A stretch of DNA of 64,000 nt from Linanthus parryae (Eukaryota > Streptophyta > Magnoliopsida > Ericales > Polemoniaceae), in the NCBI GenBank assembly GCA_023055425.1, contig JALGPY010000003.1, positions 20,085,001 to 20,149,000 on the forward strand, given 5' to 3'. Position 1 is the first letter of the stretch. Each line of letters opens with the position of its first letter. The translations under genes were made by a program, and so were the position numbers. Under the pieces are notes generated by a model that saw only the letters and a list, made by a program, of their open reading frames with translations, did no database searches and had not been told where the DNA came from. Positions 24,332-33,560 of the stretch are shown here, one piece after another.

Positions 24332-25021
24332 GTATGCAGGTTCGGAATCCCAAACACCATTCTTTCAGATAACGGTACTCCTTTTGTTAATCGCCAGGTA
24401 GCTGCGAAATTAGCGGAGTACAACATCAGGCAGATATGTTCTACCCCTTACTACCCAAAGGGAAACGGACAAGCCGAAGCGACTAACAAGACGCTGTTGA
24501 GAATATTGAGCAAAATGGTCGCAGACGACCACAAGAAGTGGGCCTACTCTCTAAGCACAGCTCTGTGGGCCTACAGAACTTCTCCAAGGACACCCACAGG
24601 GGCCTCGCCATTTCTGCTGTGTTATGGGGCCGAAGCTGTGGTACCTGCGAAGGTTAGAGTCAACTCGGCAAGGCTGGCCTTCCATGCACTCTATGAAAAT
24701 CAACGCGATCATGACTTAATCTTGCTGGAAGAAAAGCGAGAACAAGCCAAAAGGATTAACAAGCGGTACCAGGAAAGAATCGCTCGCGCCTACAACAAGA
24801 CAGTCCAGCGAAGGGATTTCGCAGTCGGAGACCTGGTCTTGCGCGCATCTGACCACTGCATGCGAGAAGCAACTCACCCAAAGTTCGCAGCTAATTGGGA
24901 AGGACCCTTCGAAGTCACAGAAGTCTTCGATAGTGGCTACTGCAGCATACGAAGGTTGTACGCTACAACCTCAACTCCCAGTTCAATCAATATGCGCTGG
25001 ATCAAGAAGTACTATCCCTGA
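24332..25021 (+). pseudogene. Integrase C-terminal remnant of the deleted Tat unit
   Basis: 690 bp aligning without gaps to 32649-33338 of the intact unit, and starting abruptly after the primer-binding site. It keeps the second catalytic Asp region (FGIPNTILSDNG), the KGNGQAEA block with the catalytic Glu, and the complete C-terminus to the same stop codon. It lacks gag, protease, RT, both RNases H and the integrase zinc region. A few substitutions (VPAKV for VPPEV, for example) separate it from the intact copy. The remnant cannot support transposition. Confidence 0.95.
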
Positions 25022-25249
25022 CTTCTCTCATTTCATACGTTTTATGATAACGTGCTTAATGTCTCATGTGGCTATGATTTACGCAATCTCCTCTCCCATA
25101 TGAGAGGATTGTAATCCCATCTCTCCCATATGAGAGCGTTATAATAAAAGAATTCTCCCAAATGAGAAGTTCATATTTCTAGCTGTTCATGTTGCTCTAT
25201 TTAATTTGTTATTACTGTTAACAATGGTTTATTCGCTGCAATAGCAATT

Positions 25250-25546
25250 CATACAAACTGCGATCTCAATTGATCATCTAAAGCCTATCTCTCACGATAG
25301 CAGCTAATGCAAATACGATCTTAAGTGATCATCTAAGCCTATCTCTAACGATAGCAGCTAATGCAATGCGATCTTAAGTGATCATCTAAGCCTATCTCTA
25401 ACGATAGCAGCTAATGCAAATACGATCTTAAGTGATCATCTAAGCATATCTCTAACGATAGCAGCTAATGCAAATACGATCTTAAGTGATCATCTAAGCC
25501 TATCTCTAACGATAGCAGCTAATTCAAATGCGATCTTAAGTGATAC
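25250..25546 (+). repeat. 3'-UTR tandem repeats of the deleted Tat unit
   Basis: About five to six copies of a unit near 53 bp built on CGATCTTAAGTGATCATCTA...CTATCTCTAACGATAGCAGC. It is the same family as 33560-34870 but a shorter array, cut off at 25546 by an LTR fragment. Confidence 0.9.
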
Positions 25547-25663
25547 TGTAGATACTGCTTTCTGACATGACAGATCTTGGCCACGTGGCAGCCATCCAGC
25601 ACACCATATTGTGCTCCACACACACAGGATCACCATCCGAGCTGATCCATGCGAGGGCTCTGT
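25547..25663 (+). repeat. Partial Tat LTR with short inverted junction
   Basis: 25547-25651 matches the first 105 bp of the LTR. The next bases, GCGAGGGCTCTGT, are the reverse complement of an LTR segment located about 15-30 bp further on (ACAGAGCCCTCGC). Sequence equivalent to 40762 onward then begins at 25664. This is a fold-back type rearrangement junction. Confidence 0.85.
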
Positions 25664-26321
25664 AAATACCACACTTCTGTTTGAATTTTGGGAATTCAAG
25701 ATCTATGCGAAGGAAAACGAACAGTTCCGGTATCGATTTCAGAAATTGGGGAATTGCAAGATCCAATATTGTTGAAAGATTAAAACGAAGCGGGTTCAAA
25801 GATCAAAACCTCTTCACAAATCCCACGGGTTTACAGATTCAATGCAGTTCAAGGCAAACACTGGTATCTTAAATCAAAAGTAAACGAGGCCAACCTTGTT
25901 TTCTTGAAGCTTGCTTGGATATGCACAATTGAAGAACACGGATTGCAGTTCTGAACTGGTGATTGATTATCTGGATCTGCCTTCGAAGATCTCCGGGTAC
26001 CATTCACTTTAAGAGGAAAAAGTAATGTTTTTCAATAATGGGGGATACAAGGTATTTATCCAAAACAATGAAGGGTTGCGTCCTTTCGATAGTCGAATCG
26101 CAACCGTCACCGTCGAATCGCGCAATCACAGGACAAGCTGACGTCACGCCTAAAACCCTAAAGGTCAGACGGCACGACCCTAGGGGTTTTAGGTCATAAT
26201 GACACGCACGGGGGCTGAACTTACCCGTATTTGAATTGGTGCGTGGCGGCGACGCGTATGTTGGTTTCCGCGCATGGAAGACTATACGGCTATGAATCTT
26301 CACACGCAGAAAGGGGGCTAA
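25664..26321 (+). other. 3' internal end of the deleted Tat unit, with polypurine tract
   Basis: 658 bp matching 40762-41419 of the intact unit with few differences. It ends in AAAGGGGGCTA just before LTR 2, the polypurine tract that primes plus-strand synthesis. In the intact unit this region is also upstream of the antisense PMD gene and may hold its promoter. Confidence 0.85.
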
Positions 26322-26947
26322 TGTAGATACTGCTTTCTGACATGACAGATCTTGGCCACGTGGCAGCCATCCAGCACACCATATTGTGCTCCACACACAC
26401 AGGATCACCATCCGAGCTGATCCATGTGGGGGCTGCGAGACAGAGCCCTCGCATACCACCGCACGGGACTTGTAGGGACTTAGTGGTTTGGAGGCTAGGG
26501 TAAGCCCTGTCGCGTGCGAGCCAAGCCCGCGCGCGACCTTTAGTAACTGTTTTGAGAGATTTATGGCACGAGCCTCCTAGACCCGGTCAATCCGGTCAAA
26601 CCCGGTCAACCTCGTAACGGTTCCGGTATTCGCGCACCACATGCTCTAACGGTTCCTATATACTCGGGCGAACGTGCCGTTACGGTTAAGCTAATTAAGC
26701 CGCCATTAATGGGCGCATTAACCACACTACAACAGTCACGTTCTCCAGTATATATAGATCGTCAACCTTTCCATACAAAGGAGAACACACGGCCATACGC
26801 GGAAGCTCTGCCAAACCTCTGTCTCTCTCTCAGACATTGCTACTGACTTACTCTCTCCCTACACACACCCCTATTCTTCCTGTGCGATCCTTGATCCACT
26901 ACACACGGTGCACACGGAGGTCTCCCTGCCGGAATCTCTTGTGAACA
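26322..26947 (+). repeat. Tat LTR 2 (626 bp), shared middle LTR
   Basis: It starts TGTAGATACTGC and ends GTGAACA. It serves as the 3' LTR of the deleted unit and the 5' LTR of the full unit, and has no target duplication of its own. TATA-like TATATATAG lies at about 26748-26756. Confidence 0.95.
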
Positions 26948-26970
26948 TTTTGGTGAACCCGACGTGAATC
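26948..26970 (+). promoter_or_regulatory. Tat primer-binding-site region
   Basis: TTTTGGTGAACCCGACGTGA directly follows LTR 2, where the tRNA primer of minus-strand synthesis should anneal. I have not assigned the tRNA species. Confidence 0.7.
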
Positions 26971-26988
26971 TTACCGGCAAAAGCAACC

Positions 26989-29601
26989 ATGTCTCAGGAG
27001 GATGATGTCAGCAACCGATCGCCTTCCACCGAAGCTCCCTCGGGAGACGAGACCCGCCGTACTCCGACGACTCCCGGCGAAGCACCGACGTTAGAGTCTT
27101 TGGACGCCACCGTCCAAAGTCAGGCGAAAGCTCTCAAATCCCAATCTGCGCAATTAGAACAAATCTTGGCTGTTCTGGGCACCCTCGCGCCAAATCCTCC
27201 GCCAGCCACCGCTATCCCTCAGGGAGGAGGAACCCCTACTGCTCCAGGATTGGGAGTGCCAGCCACACCTCCCAACCCTCATCTGCAGACTCCACCGTCG
27301 GCTGCGCAACTGCCTTCGGTTCAGGGATCAACGGCACAAATGCTGCCTCCTGCTGCTCACGCTCCTCAGCCCTCGGCTTTGGCGTCCAACCCAACTCTGC
27401 AGTACCCTTTGCCTCCCCCAACGATGATCTGGGGAAACGCGGGTACTCAGTATGCTCCCAATCCTCCGGCGGCATATGCGTCGCCACCGCCTACGGCAAC
27501 CCCTCCGGCGACTACCGAGGGAAGCATTCCAGAATGCATGACGTCTTTGCAAAAGCGCGTAGACACCATCCTGGCTCATCAGTCATTCGCGGATACCATT
27601 ATCCCGAAGTTAGACAATGATCCGCCTATTCCACGAGAGATCTATCTCATGCCTAACCCGGCGGGGTACAAGGCTCCCAAATGGGATAAGTTCGAGGACG
27701 TCAATGGAAACGCTCATGAGCATGTCATGCGTTTCATCGATGTCATGGGTCCGTACGGAGCCGATCCCAAACTACTGATGCGAGAGTTCCCAAAATCTCT
27801 TGGGAACGTAGCATACAAATGGTACCGGACATTGGAGGCCGGATCCGTGAAGACTTGGGACGACATGGTCCAAAAGTTCTATACCAAGTTCTTTCAAATG
27901 GAGGAAAAGGTGACAATGATCCATCTCTCGCGGATGTACCAGAAGCGCGAAGAGGACGGAATCACCTTCATCAAGAAATTCCGGGCGAAATCCTTGGAGT
28001 GCAAAGATCCAATGCCCGAAAGCCGGCTCGTGGAGATATGCCTACAGTGCATGCGAGATGAATACAAAGGTATGCTCATCAATTTGCAAACACCTACGTT
28101 TTCAAAGCTAATCGAATGCACAAAGAACATCGAGCCCATAGTTGAGAGACAGAAAAAGAAGAACGCTCCAGAGCGACCTGCGAGCGGCACCACTTACAAG
28201 ATCGGAAGGTTCAGCTACAAGCGGGGACGCGAAGCTGAGGTCAATACAGTTTCGCCCCAGAAACAAGCGAAGGTTGTGAACTTTGATGTACCGCCTCTGC
28301 CATGCTCGGTAGAGGAAGCGAGTGACCTCTGCAAACAGTGGCGCAAGGACGGCGTCCTGCCACCGCTCGAGAAAACACCCTCCAAGGAGATGGTGAGGGA
28401 CCCTAAGTGGTGCGAGTACCACGGCAAGATCATGCATCCCACCGCCGAGTGCAAGAAACTCAGGTTCGCGTTCGATCAGAAGATGAAGAACGGCGAGTTA
28501 ATCGTCAGCGACAACAGGAAGTACGTGCGCAACAACCCACTTCCTGCCCATACAGAGTCAGGCTCGAAAGGCAAAGAGGTCGCCATGATCTCGATCGTAG
28601 ACTTGGAGGAAGTCGCAGAGGATGGTCTACCCATCATTGCTGAGGTCCATCAAGACGAAGATTATAGCATGGACACGGAGGACGAACGTGCCGACCGCAT
28701 GAAAGGGTCGCACGGCTTCAACAAATTCTTCGACGAGATGAATTTCTCCGAGAGGTGCCGGACTGATATGACAAAAGCAATCTTAAGGATAGCGGAGGAC
28801 TACGAGGAGGACCTCGTGGTCTCCAACGGGAAAGTCATCAGGGCGTCTCGTTCCACAGAAAAGATCATGACCTTTTCTGCCAGCGACAAGAAGACGGATG
28901 CGAGTCACCAGAGGCCTCTGTACGTGACCGCCATCATCAATGGCGTCGAATTCAAGCGAGCATTCGTCGATGGAGGAGCGGCGGTCAATGTTGTTCCACT
29001 CCACACACTGAAGCTAGCAGGGATCCCCGAGCACAAGGTAGTCAAACGTCCATCTCCACTGGTGGGATTCGGGAGCGACTCTAGAATGACGATCAAATGG
29101 ATCCGCCTGGGCGTCCAGATTGGCAAGATCAAGTGCTCGGCGAAGTTCTATGTCATAGACGCGAACACCACATACCACATGATTATAGGTCGAGCCTGGA
29201 TTCATCGCTTCGACGCAGTCCCTTCGACGGCTCACCAGGTTATGAAGGCTATCTGGAACGACAGAATAGTCGAGATACCGGCTTCGACTAACCCGTTCAA
29301 CTTGGACGAAGCACATCTCAGCGAGGCGGTGTGGTTCACCGAGATGGCGGACGAGCAAACACCCGGGCCTTTCAACCCTACTCCGTTACCTCTCTGGGAG
29401 GACATCAAGGACCAGTCACCTGCAGGCGTGATGGTGACAAGGGAAGATACCAAGGAAAAGCCGCCTACACGCGAAGAGGCGCCACGTATCGCATATCATC
29501 GAAAGAATGTGTACACCTTGAAGAGGATCGCAAAGCATGACCCCGAGGGCAAGGAGATAGAGAGCTTCTACGCCAATGGGAAGAAATGCTATCGCATATG
29601 A
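26989..29601 (+). CDS. Tat gag-protease polyprotein
   Basis: 870 aa from ATG 26989. Residues 1-190 are Pro/Ala/Thr-rich and probably disordered. About 240-390 form a retrotransposon gag (capsid) domain (HVMRFIDVMG, WYRTLEAGSVKTW, FYTKFFQ, LSRMYQKREEDG). A zinc-knuckle-like CEYHGKIMHPTAEC follows at about 470-485, and a retropepsin domain at about 630-760 with the active-site motif FVDGGAAVNVVP and a distal HMIIGRAW. DGG instead of DTG/DSG is usual in Tat proteases. The protein would form the cytoplasmic particle and process the polyprotein. The frame closes with TGA at 29599-29601, but the downstream RT frame is in the same phase, so gag-PR and RT are separated by a single stop codon. No other break is visible. 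Confidence 0.93.
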   Translation: MSQEDDVSNRSPSTEAPSGDETRRTPTTPGEAPTLESLDATVQSQAKALKSQSAQLEQILAVLGTLAPNPPPATAIPQGGGTPTAPGLGVPATPPNPHLQTPPSAAQLPSVQGSTAQMLPPAAHAPQPSALASNPTLQYPLPPPTMIWGNAGTQYAPNPPAAYASPPPTATPPATTEGSIPECMTSLQKRVDTILAHQSFADTIIPKLDNDPPIPREIYLMPNPAGYKAPKWDKFEDVNGNAHEHVMRFIDVMGPYGADPKLLMREFPKSLGNVAYKWYRTLEAGSVKTWDDMVQKFYTKFFQMEEKVTMIHLSRMYQKREEDGITFIKKFRAKSLECKDPMPESRLVEICLQCMRDEYKGMLINLQTPTFSKLIECTKNIEPIVERQKKKNAPERPASGTTYKIGRFSYKRGREAEVNTVSPQKQAKVVNFDVPPLPCSVEEASDLCKQWRKDGVLPPLEKTPSKEMVRDPKWCEYHGKIMHPTAECKKLRFAFDQKMKNGELIVSDNRKYVRNNPLPAHTESGSKGKEVAMISIVDLEEVAEDGLPIIAEVHQDEDYSMDTEDERADRMKGSHGFNKFFDEMNFSERCRTDMTKAILRIAEDYEEDLVVSNGKVIRASRSTEKIMTFSASDKKTDASHQRPLYVTAIINGVEFKRAFVDGGAAVNVVPLHTLKLAGIPEHKVVKRPSPLVGFGSDSRMTIKWIRLGVQIGKIKCSAKFYVIDANTTYHMIIGRAWIHRFDAVPSTAHQVMKAIWNDRIVEIPASTNPFNLDEAHLSEAVWFTEMADEQTPGPFNPTPLPLWEDIKDQSPAGVMVTREDTKEKPPTREEAPRIAYHRKNVYTLKRIAKHDPEGKEIESFYANGKKCYRI

Positions 29602-29613
29602 AGGTGCGCGGGG

Positions 29614-30894
29614 ATGTCCTCACACGGGCATGGGGATGTCCCTGGGCAAATCAATCAAATCGAGCAAGTTGCGCTGGCGGAAGCGCCAACACAAGGCACT
29701 CCAGACGAGAAACTCAAAGAAGCGCCTGAATGCATGGAAGACAGGCCAAGACCACAAAAGCAAGAACTAAAGGAAGTGTTCCTTAGCCCGAGCGAGGAAA
29801 AGAAAAGGCCAGTCTTCCTAAGTGCGGACCTCACAAGCGAAGAGGAACAAGGACTGCTGCAGCTCCTAACTGAGTACAAGGACGTGTTCGCATGGGAGTA
29901 TGATGAGATGCCAGGTCTGGATACAAGCATCACCATGCACCGTTTAGACATCATCTCAGGGTCTAAACCGGTCAAGCAAAGCACCAGAAGCTTCAGGCCA
30001 GAACTCAACGTGAAGATCAAGCAGGAGATTGTCAAACTCCTGGATGCCAAGTTCATAGAGCCAAATCATCATCCCACATGGCTGGCCAACATCGTGCCGG
30101 TGGTGAAGAAGAACGGACAGCTCCGCATCTGCGTGGACTTCCGAGATCTCAATAGCTTCTGCCCTAAAGACGATTTCCCACTGCCCAACATCGATCTGCT
30201 CATCGATTCAACAGCAGGCCATCGTATGTTCAGTTTCATGGACGGTTTCAGCGGGTACAATCAAATCAAGATGGATCCTGAAGATGCGCGGAAAACCGCA
30301 TTCATCACTCCTGTGGGGGTATTCAACTACACGGTAATGTCGTTCGGTCTTAAGAACGCGGGCGCAACCTATCAGCGGGCCATGATGGCTCTATTCCACG
30401 ACATGATGCACCAAGAGGTGGAATTCTACGTGGATGACCTGGTGGTTAAATCCAAGCACGAAGCAGATCACCTTGCAGACCTGCGAAAGGTGTTCAACAG
30501 ATGCAGGAGCTTTCAACTGAAAATGAACCCCATGAAATGCGCGTTCGGCGTGACCTCGGGGAAGTTCTTGGGATGCGTGGTCCATCGCCAAGGGATCGAG
30601 CCTGACCCTGCGAAAGTGTCAGCCATCACCAGCATGACGCCACCCCATAACCAAAGTACCTTGAAAACATTCTTGGGAAAACTGTCGTACCTGCGGAGAT
30701 TCATCCCAGCAATTGCAGAAATCACATGCTGTTTCAGCACTCTTCTCAAGAAGGACGCCGCGTATGACTGGACTCCGGACCACGAAGCCGCATTCGAAAA
30801 GCTGAAAGAGCTGCTCACGTCCTCAAAGATCATGATCGCGCCTCGCTGGGATCACCGCTTCTGTTATATCTTACATCAACAAGGAGATCTATAG
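29614..30894 (+). CDS. Tat reverse transcriptase (with start of RNase H)
   Basis: The frame opens after the gag-PR stop and the first ATG is at 29614, although translation may enter by readthrough. It contains the RT palm and fingers: LRICVDFRDLNSFCPKDDFPLPNID, SFMDGFSGYNQI, FGLKNAGATYQRAM, and the catalytic YVDD in VEFYVDDLVV, then LGCVV and FLGKLSYLRRFIPA. At the C-terminus the frame runs out at TAG 30892-30894 in the connection to RNase H. The correct continuation (SIGALLAQEYEGQ) is in another phase, so there is a one-base frameshift around 30858-30870. It is either a disabling mutation or, less likely, programmed. Reverse transcriptase copies the element RNA in the particle. Confidence 0.92.
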   Translation: MSSHGHGDVPGQINQIEQVALAEAPTQGTPDEKLKEAPECMEDRPRPQKQELKEVFLSPSEEKKRPVFLSADLTSEEEQGLLQLLTEYKDVFAWEYDEMPGLDTSITMHRLDIISGSKPVKQSTRSFRPELNVKIKQEIVKLLDAKFIEPNHHPTWLANIVPVVKKNGQLRICVDFRDLNSFCPKDDFPLPNIDLLIDSTAGHRMFSFMDGFSGYNQIKMDPEDARKTAFITPVGVFNYTVMSFGLKNAGATYQRAMMALFHDMMHQEVEFYVDDLVVKSKHEADHLADLRKVFNRCRSFQLKMNPMKCAFGVTSGKFLGCVVHRQGIEPDPAKVSAITSMTPPHNQSTLKTFLGKLSYLRRFIPAIAEITCCFSTLLKKDAAYDWTPDHEAAFEKLKELLTSSKIMIAPRWDHRFCYILHQQGDL

Positions 30895-30902
30895 GAGCAC
30901 TC

Positions 30903-33338
30903 TTGGCTCAGGAGTATGAAGGCCAAGAGAGGCCCATCTACTATATCTCTCGCATTGTGCAGCCTGCTGAATCAAGGTACACAGACATCGAACGTCATTG
31001 CCTTGCTTTATTCTTTGTGATAGAAAAGTTGAGACACTATTTTGCGTCACACAAAGTAGTGGTGGTCACCAAGAGCGACCCCATAAGATATTTGCTAACT
31101 CACACTACTCCGGGCGGGAGATTGGCAAAATGGTACATGACCATCTCTCAATACGATATCACATGCGTAAAACCAAGAGCGATCAAGTCGCAGGCGGTGG
31201 CGGATCTGTTGGCACAGTTTCCCGACAACAGCCACGAACCCGTGATCGAAGAAGAGCTCGAAGGCCCTGAAATCTACGCAATCGACGTGCCCTATTGGAC
31301 CCTCCACTTCGACGGTTCGTCAACCAGGAAAGGCGGAGGCATTGGGATAGTCTTGACAAAACCAGATGGGGAAGTCATACAGATGTCCGCAAAGCTCAAC
31401 TTCGCAGTCACAAACAACGAAGCGGAATACGAGGCTCTCATCGTGGGGCTCCGTGCGGCGAAAGCCTTGGAAGTGAAGAACTTAACAGTCATGGGAGATT
31501 CCAAGCTGATTGTTAAGCAAGCCTCGGGCGAATATGGTTTGAAGGAGATCAACCTCCTGTCTTATCGCACCCTAGTACAGAAACTGATGCAACAATTTTG
31601 CGATGTGAAGTATGAGCACAAGCCCCGAGCAGACAACAGGCACGCAGACGCCTTAGCAACCTTGGGATCTAAGGTCAGCATAGACAAGTGCCCCGCAAGG
31701 ATTTCCATCGAAGTGCGAACATCGTCGGCATTAACAGAAGATGCGTGCGACGACGAACACATGGATGATGCAGACTGGCGGAAAGCAATCCTACAAGCTA
31801 TTGCAAAAGGCACCAGCAGCGAAAGCTGGGCACTCACAAAAGGATACTGCATCCACGACAACACCCTTTACTACAAGGGTCCTGGAGGAATACTCATGCG
31901 GTGTGTCTCCGAGCAAGAGGGACAACAGCTGTTAGAAAAGATTCACCAACACGCTTGCGGAGAAAGCGAGGTGTCAATCTACAGAAAGGCTCAGAGATAT
32001 GGCATTCATTGGCCAGGCATGTCAACAGCTGCAGCCCTGATACAAGGGAAGTGCGAAAGTTGCGCGCTAATCAAAGACTCTCTACTCGTTGCCCTAACCG
32101 ATGACGACACGGACTGGAGGAAGCCACTGTTTGATTTCCTCACCCAGGGCACCATGCCCGAATCGAGAAAAGAGGCGGAAAAATTGAAAAGGAAAGCGTC
32201 TCGATATGTGGTACAGGAAAACCTGCTTTGGCGAAGAGGTCACGAGGGCAACTTGCTGCGATGTCTAGACGGCAGAGAAGCACAAGAAGTCATGGACCTT
32301 TCTCATCAGGTGGAGCATCAAGGAGGTGCGAAATTATGCAGACAGCTCCTCTCAATCGGATACTTCTGGCCCACCATGGAAGTCGATTGCCGCACCAAAG
32401 TGCGACGCTGCCAAGAATGCCAATTCAAAGGGAACCTAGTGCACGCTCCCGCCGTGGACTTACATGCATTAGGGACGCCATGGCCATTTCACACATGGGC
32501 TCTGGACTTCATCGGTCCCATCCGACCGACGTCGCATGGGAACCATTTCATTCTCACCGCAACCGAGCTGTTCACTAAGTGGGTGGAAGCAATACCACTA
32601 AAGACGGCAAATGCGCTGGCTGTGGTCAATTTCATTCAGGAAAGCATCGTATGCAGGTTCGGAATCCCAAACACCATTCTTTCAGATAACGGTACTCCTT
32701 TTGTTAATCGCCAGGTAGCTGCGAAATTAGCGGAGTACAACATCAGGCAGATATGTTCTACCCCTTACTACCCAAAGGGAAACGGACAAGCCGAAGCGAC
32801 TAACAAGACGCTGTTGAGAATATTGAGCAAAATGGCCGCAGACGACCACAAGAAGTGGGCCGACTCTCTAAGCATAGCTCTGTGGGCCTACAGAACTTCT
32901 CCAAGGACACCCACAGGGGCCTCGCCATTTATACTGTGTTACGGGGCCGAAGCTGTGGTACCTCCGGAGGTTAGAGTCAACTCGGCAAGGCTGGCCTTCC
33001 ATGCACTCTATGAAAATCAACGCGATCATGACTTAATCTTGCTGGAAGAAAAGCGAGAACAAGCCAAAAGGATTAACAAGCGGTACCAGGAAAGAATCGC
33101 TCGCGCCTACAACAAGACAGTCCAGCGAAGGGATTTCGCAGTCGGAGACCTGGTCTTGCGCGCATCTGACCACTGCATGCGAGAAGCAACTCACCCAATG
33201 TTCGCAGATAATTGGGAAGGACCCTTCCAAGTCACAGAAGTCTTCGATAGTGGCTACTGCAGCATACGAAGGTTGCACGCTACAACCTCAACTCCCAATT
33301 CAATCAATATGCGCTGGATCAAGAAGTACTATCCCTGA
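30903..33338 (+). CDS. Tat RNase H - second RNase H - integrase polyprotein
   Basis: Homology starts slightly upstream of 30903 in this phase. In order: the RT-linked RNase H (about residues 1-110, RPIYYISR, WYMTISQYDI); a second, archaeal-type RNase H (about 130-265) with DED residues in LHFDGSS, NNEAEYEA, MGDSKLIV and RADNRHADALA; two consecutive integrase N-terminal-like modules; then the integrase core (about 535-690) with Asp in WALDFIGPI, Asp in LSDNGTPF and Glu in GNGQAEATN; and a C-terminal DNA-binding region ending at a TGA. Both N-terminal modules start DD.DWRK and carry an L(L/M)RC block; the second has the clearer zinc ligands (SHQVEHQGG...CQEC). The second RNase H is diagnostic of Tat. 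No internal stop is visible. Confidence 0.92.
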   Translation: MAQEYEGQERPIYYISRIVQPAESRYTDIERHCLALFFVIEKLRHYFASHKVVVVTKSDPIRYLLTHTTPGGRLAKWYMTISQYDITCVKPRAIKSQAVADLLAQFPDNSHEPVIEEELEGPEIYAIDVPYWTLHFDGSSTRKGGGIGIVLTKPDGEVIQMSAKLNFAVTNNEAEYEALIVGLRAAKALEVKNLTVMGDSKLIVKQASGEYGLKEINLLSYRTLVQKLMQQFCDVKYEHKPRADNRHADALATLGSKVSIDKCPARISIEVRTSSALTEDACDDEHMDDADWRKAILQAIAKGTSSESWALTKGYCIHDNTLYYKGPGGILMRCVSEQEGQQLLEKIHQHACGESEVSIYRKAQRYGIHWPGMSTAAALIQGKCESCALIKDSLLVALTDDDTDWRKPLFDFLTQGTMPESRKEAEKLKRKASRYVVQENLLWRRGHEGNLLRCLDGREAQEVMDLSHQVEHQGGAKLCRQLLSIGYFWPTMEVDCRTKVRRCQECQFKGNLVHAPAVDLHALGTPWPFHTWALDFIGPIRPTSHGNHFILTATELFTKWVEAIPLKTANALAVVNFIQESIVCRFGIPNTILSDNGTPFVNRQVAAKLAEYNIRQICSTPYYPKGNGQAEATNKTLLRILSKMAADDHKKWADSLSIALWAYRTSPRTPTGASPFILCYGAEAVVPPEVRVNSARLAFHALYENQRDHDLILLEEKREQAKRINKRYQERIARAYNKTVQRRDFAVGDLVLRASDHCMREATHPMFADNWEGPFQVTEVFDSGYCSIRRLHATTSTPNSINMRWIKKYYP

Positions 33339-33560
33339 CTTCTCTCATTTCATACGTTTTATGATAACGTGCTTAATGTCTCATGTGGCTATGATTTACG
33401 CAATCTCCTCTCCCATATGAGAGGATTGTAATCCCATCTCTCCCATATGAGAGCGTTATAATAAAAGAATTCTCCCAAATGAGAAGTTCATATTTCTAGC
33501 TGTTCATGTTGCTCTATTTAATTTGTTATTACTGTTAACAATGGTTTATTCGCTGCAATA
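33339..33560 (+). other. Tat 3' UTR, proximal part
   Basis: Short hairpin-like repeats CTCTCCCATATGAGAG occur around 33409-33455. This is followed by a switch into the 53-bp repeat array. The same segment follows the integrase remnant at 25022-25250. Confidence 0.7.

Noticed and set aside
27236..29540. Several open frames on the minus strand and in other frames across gag
   Set aside because: Shadows of the high-GC gag-PR coding sequence, with no domain similarity.
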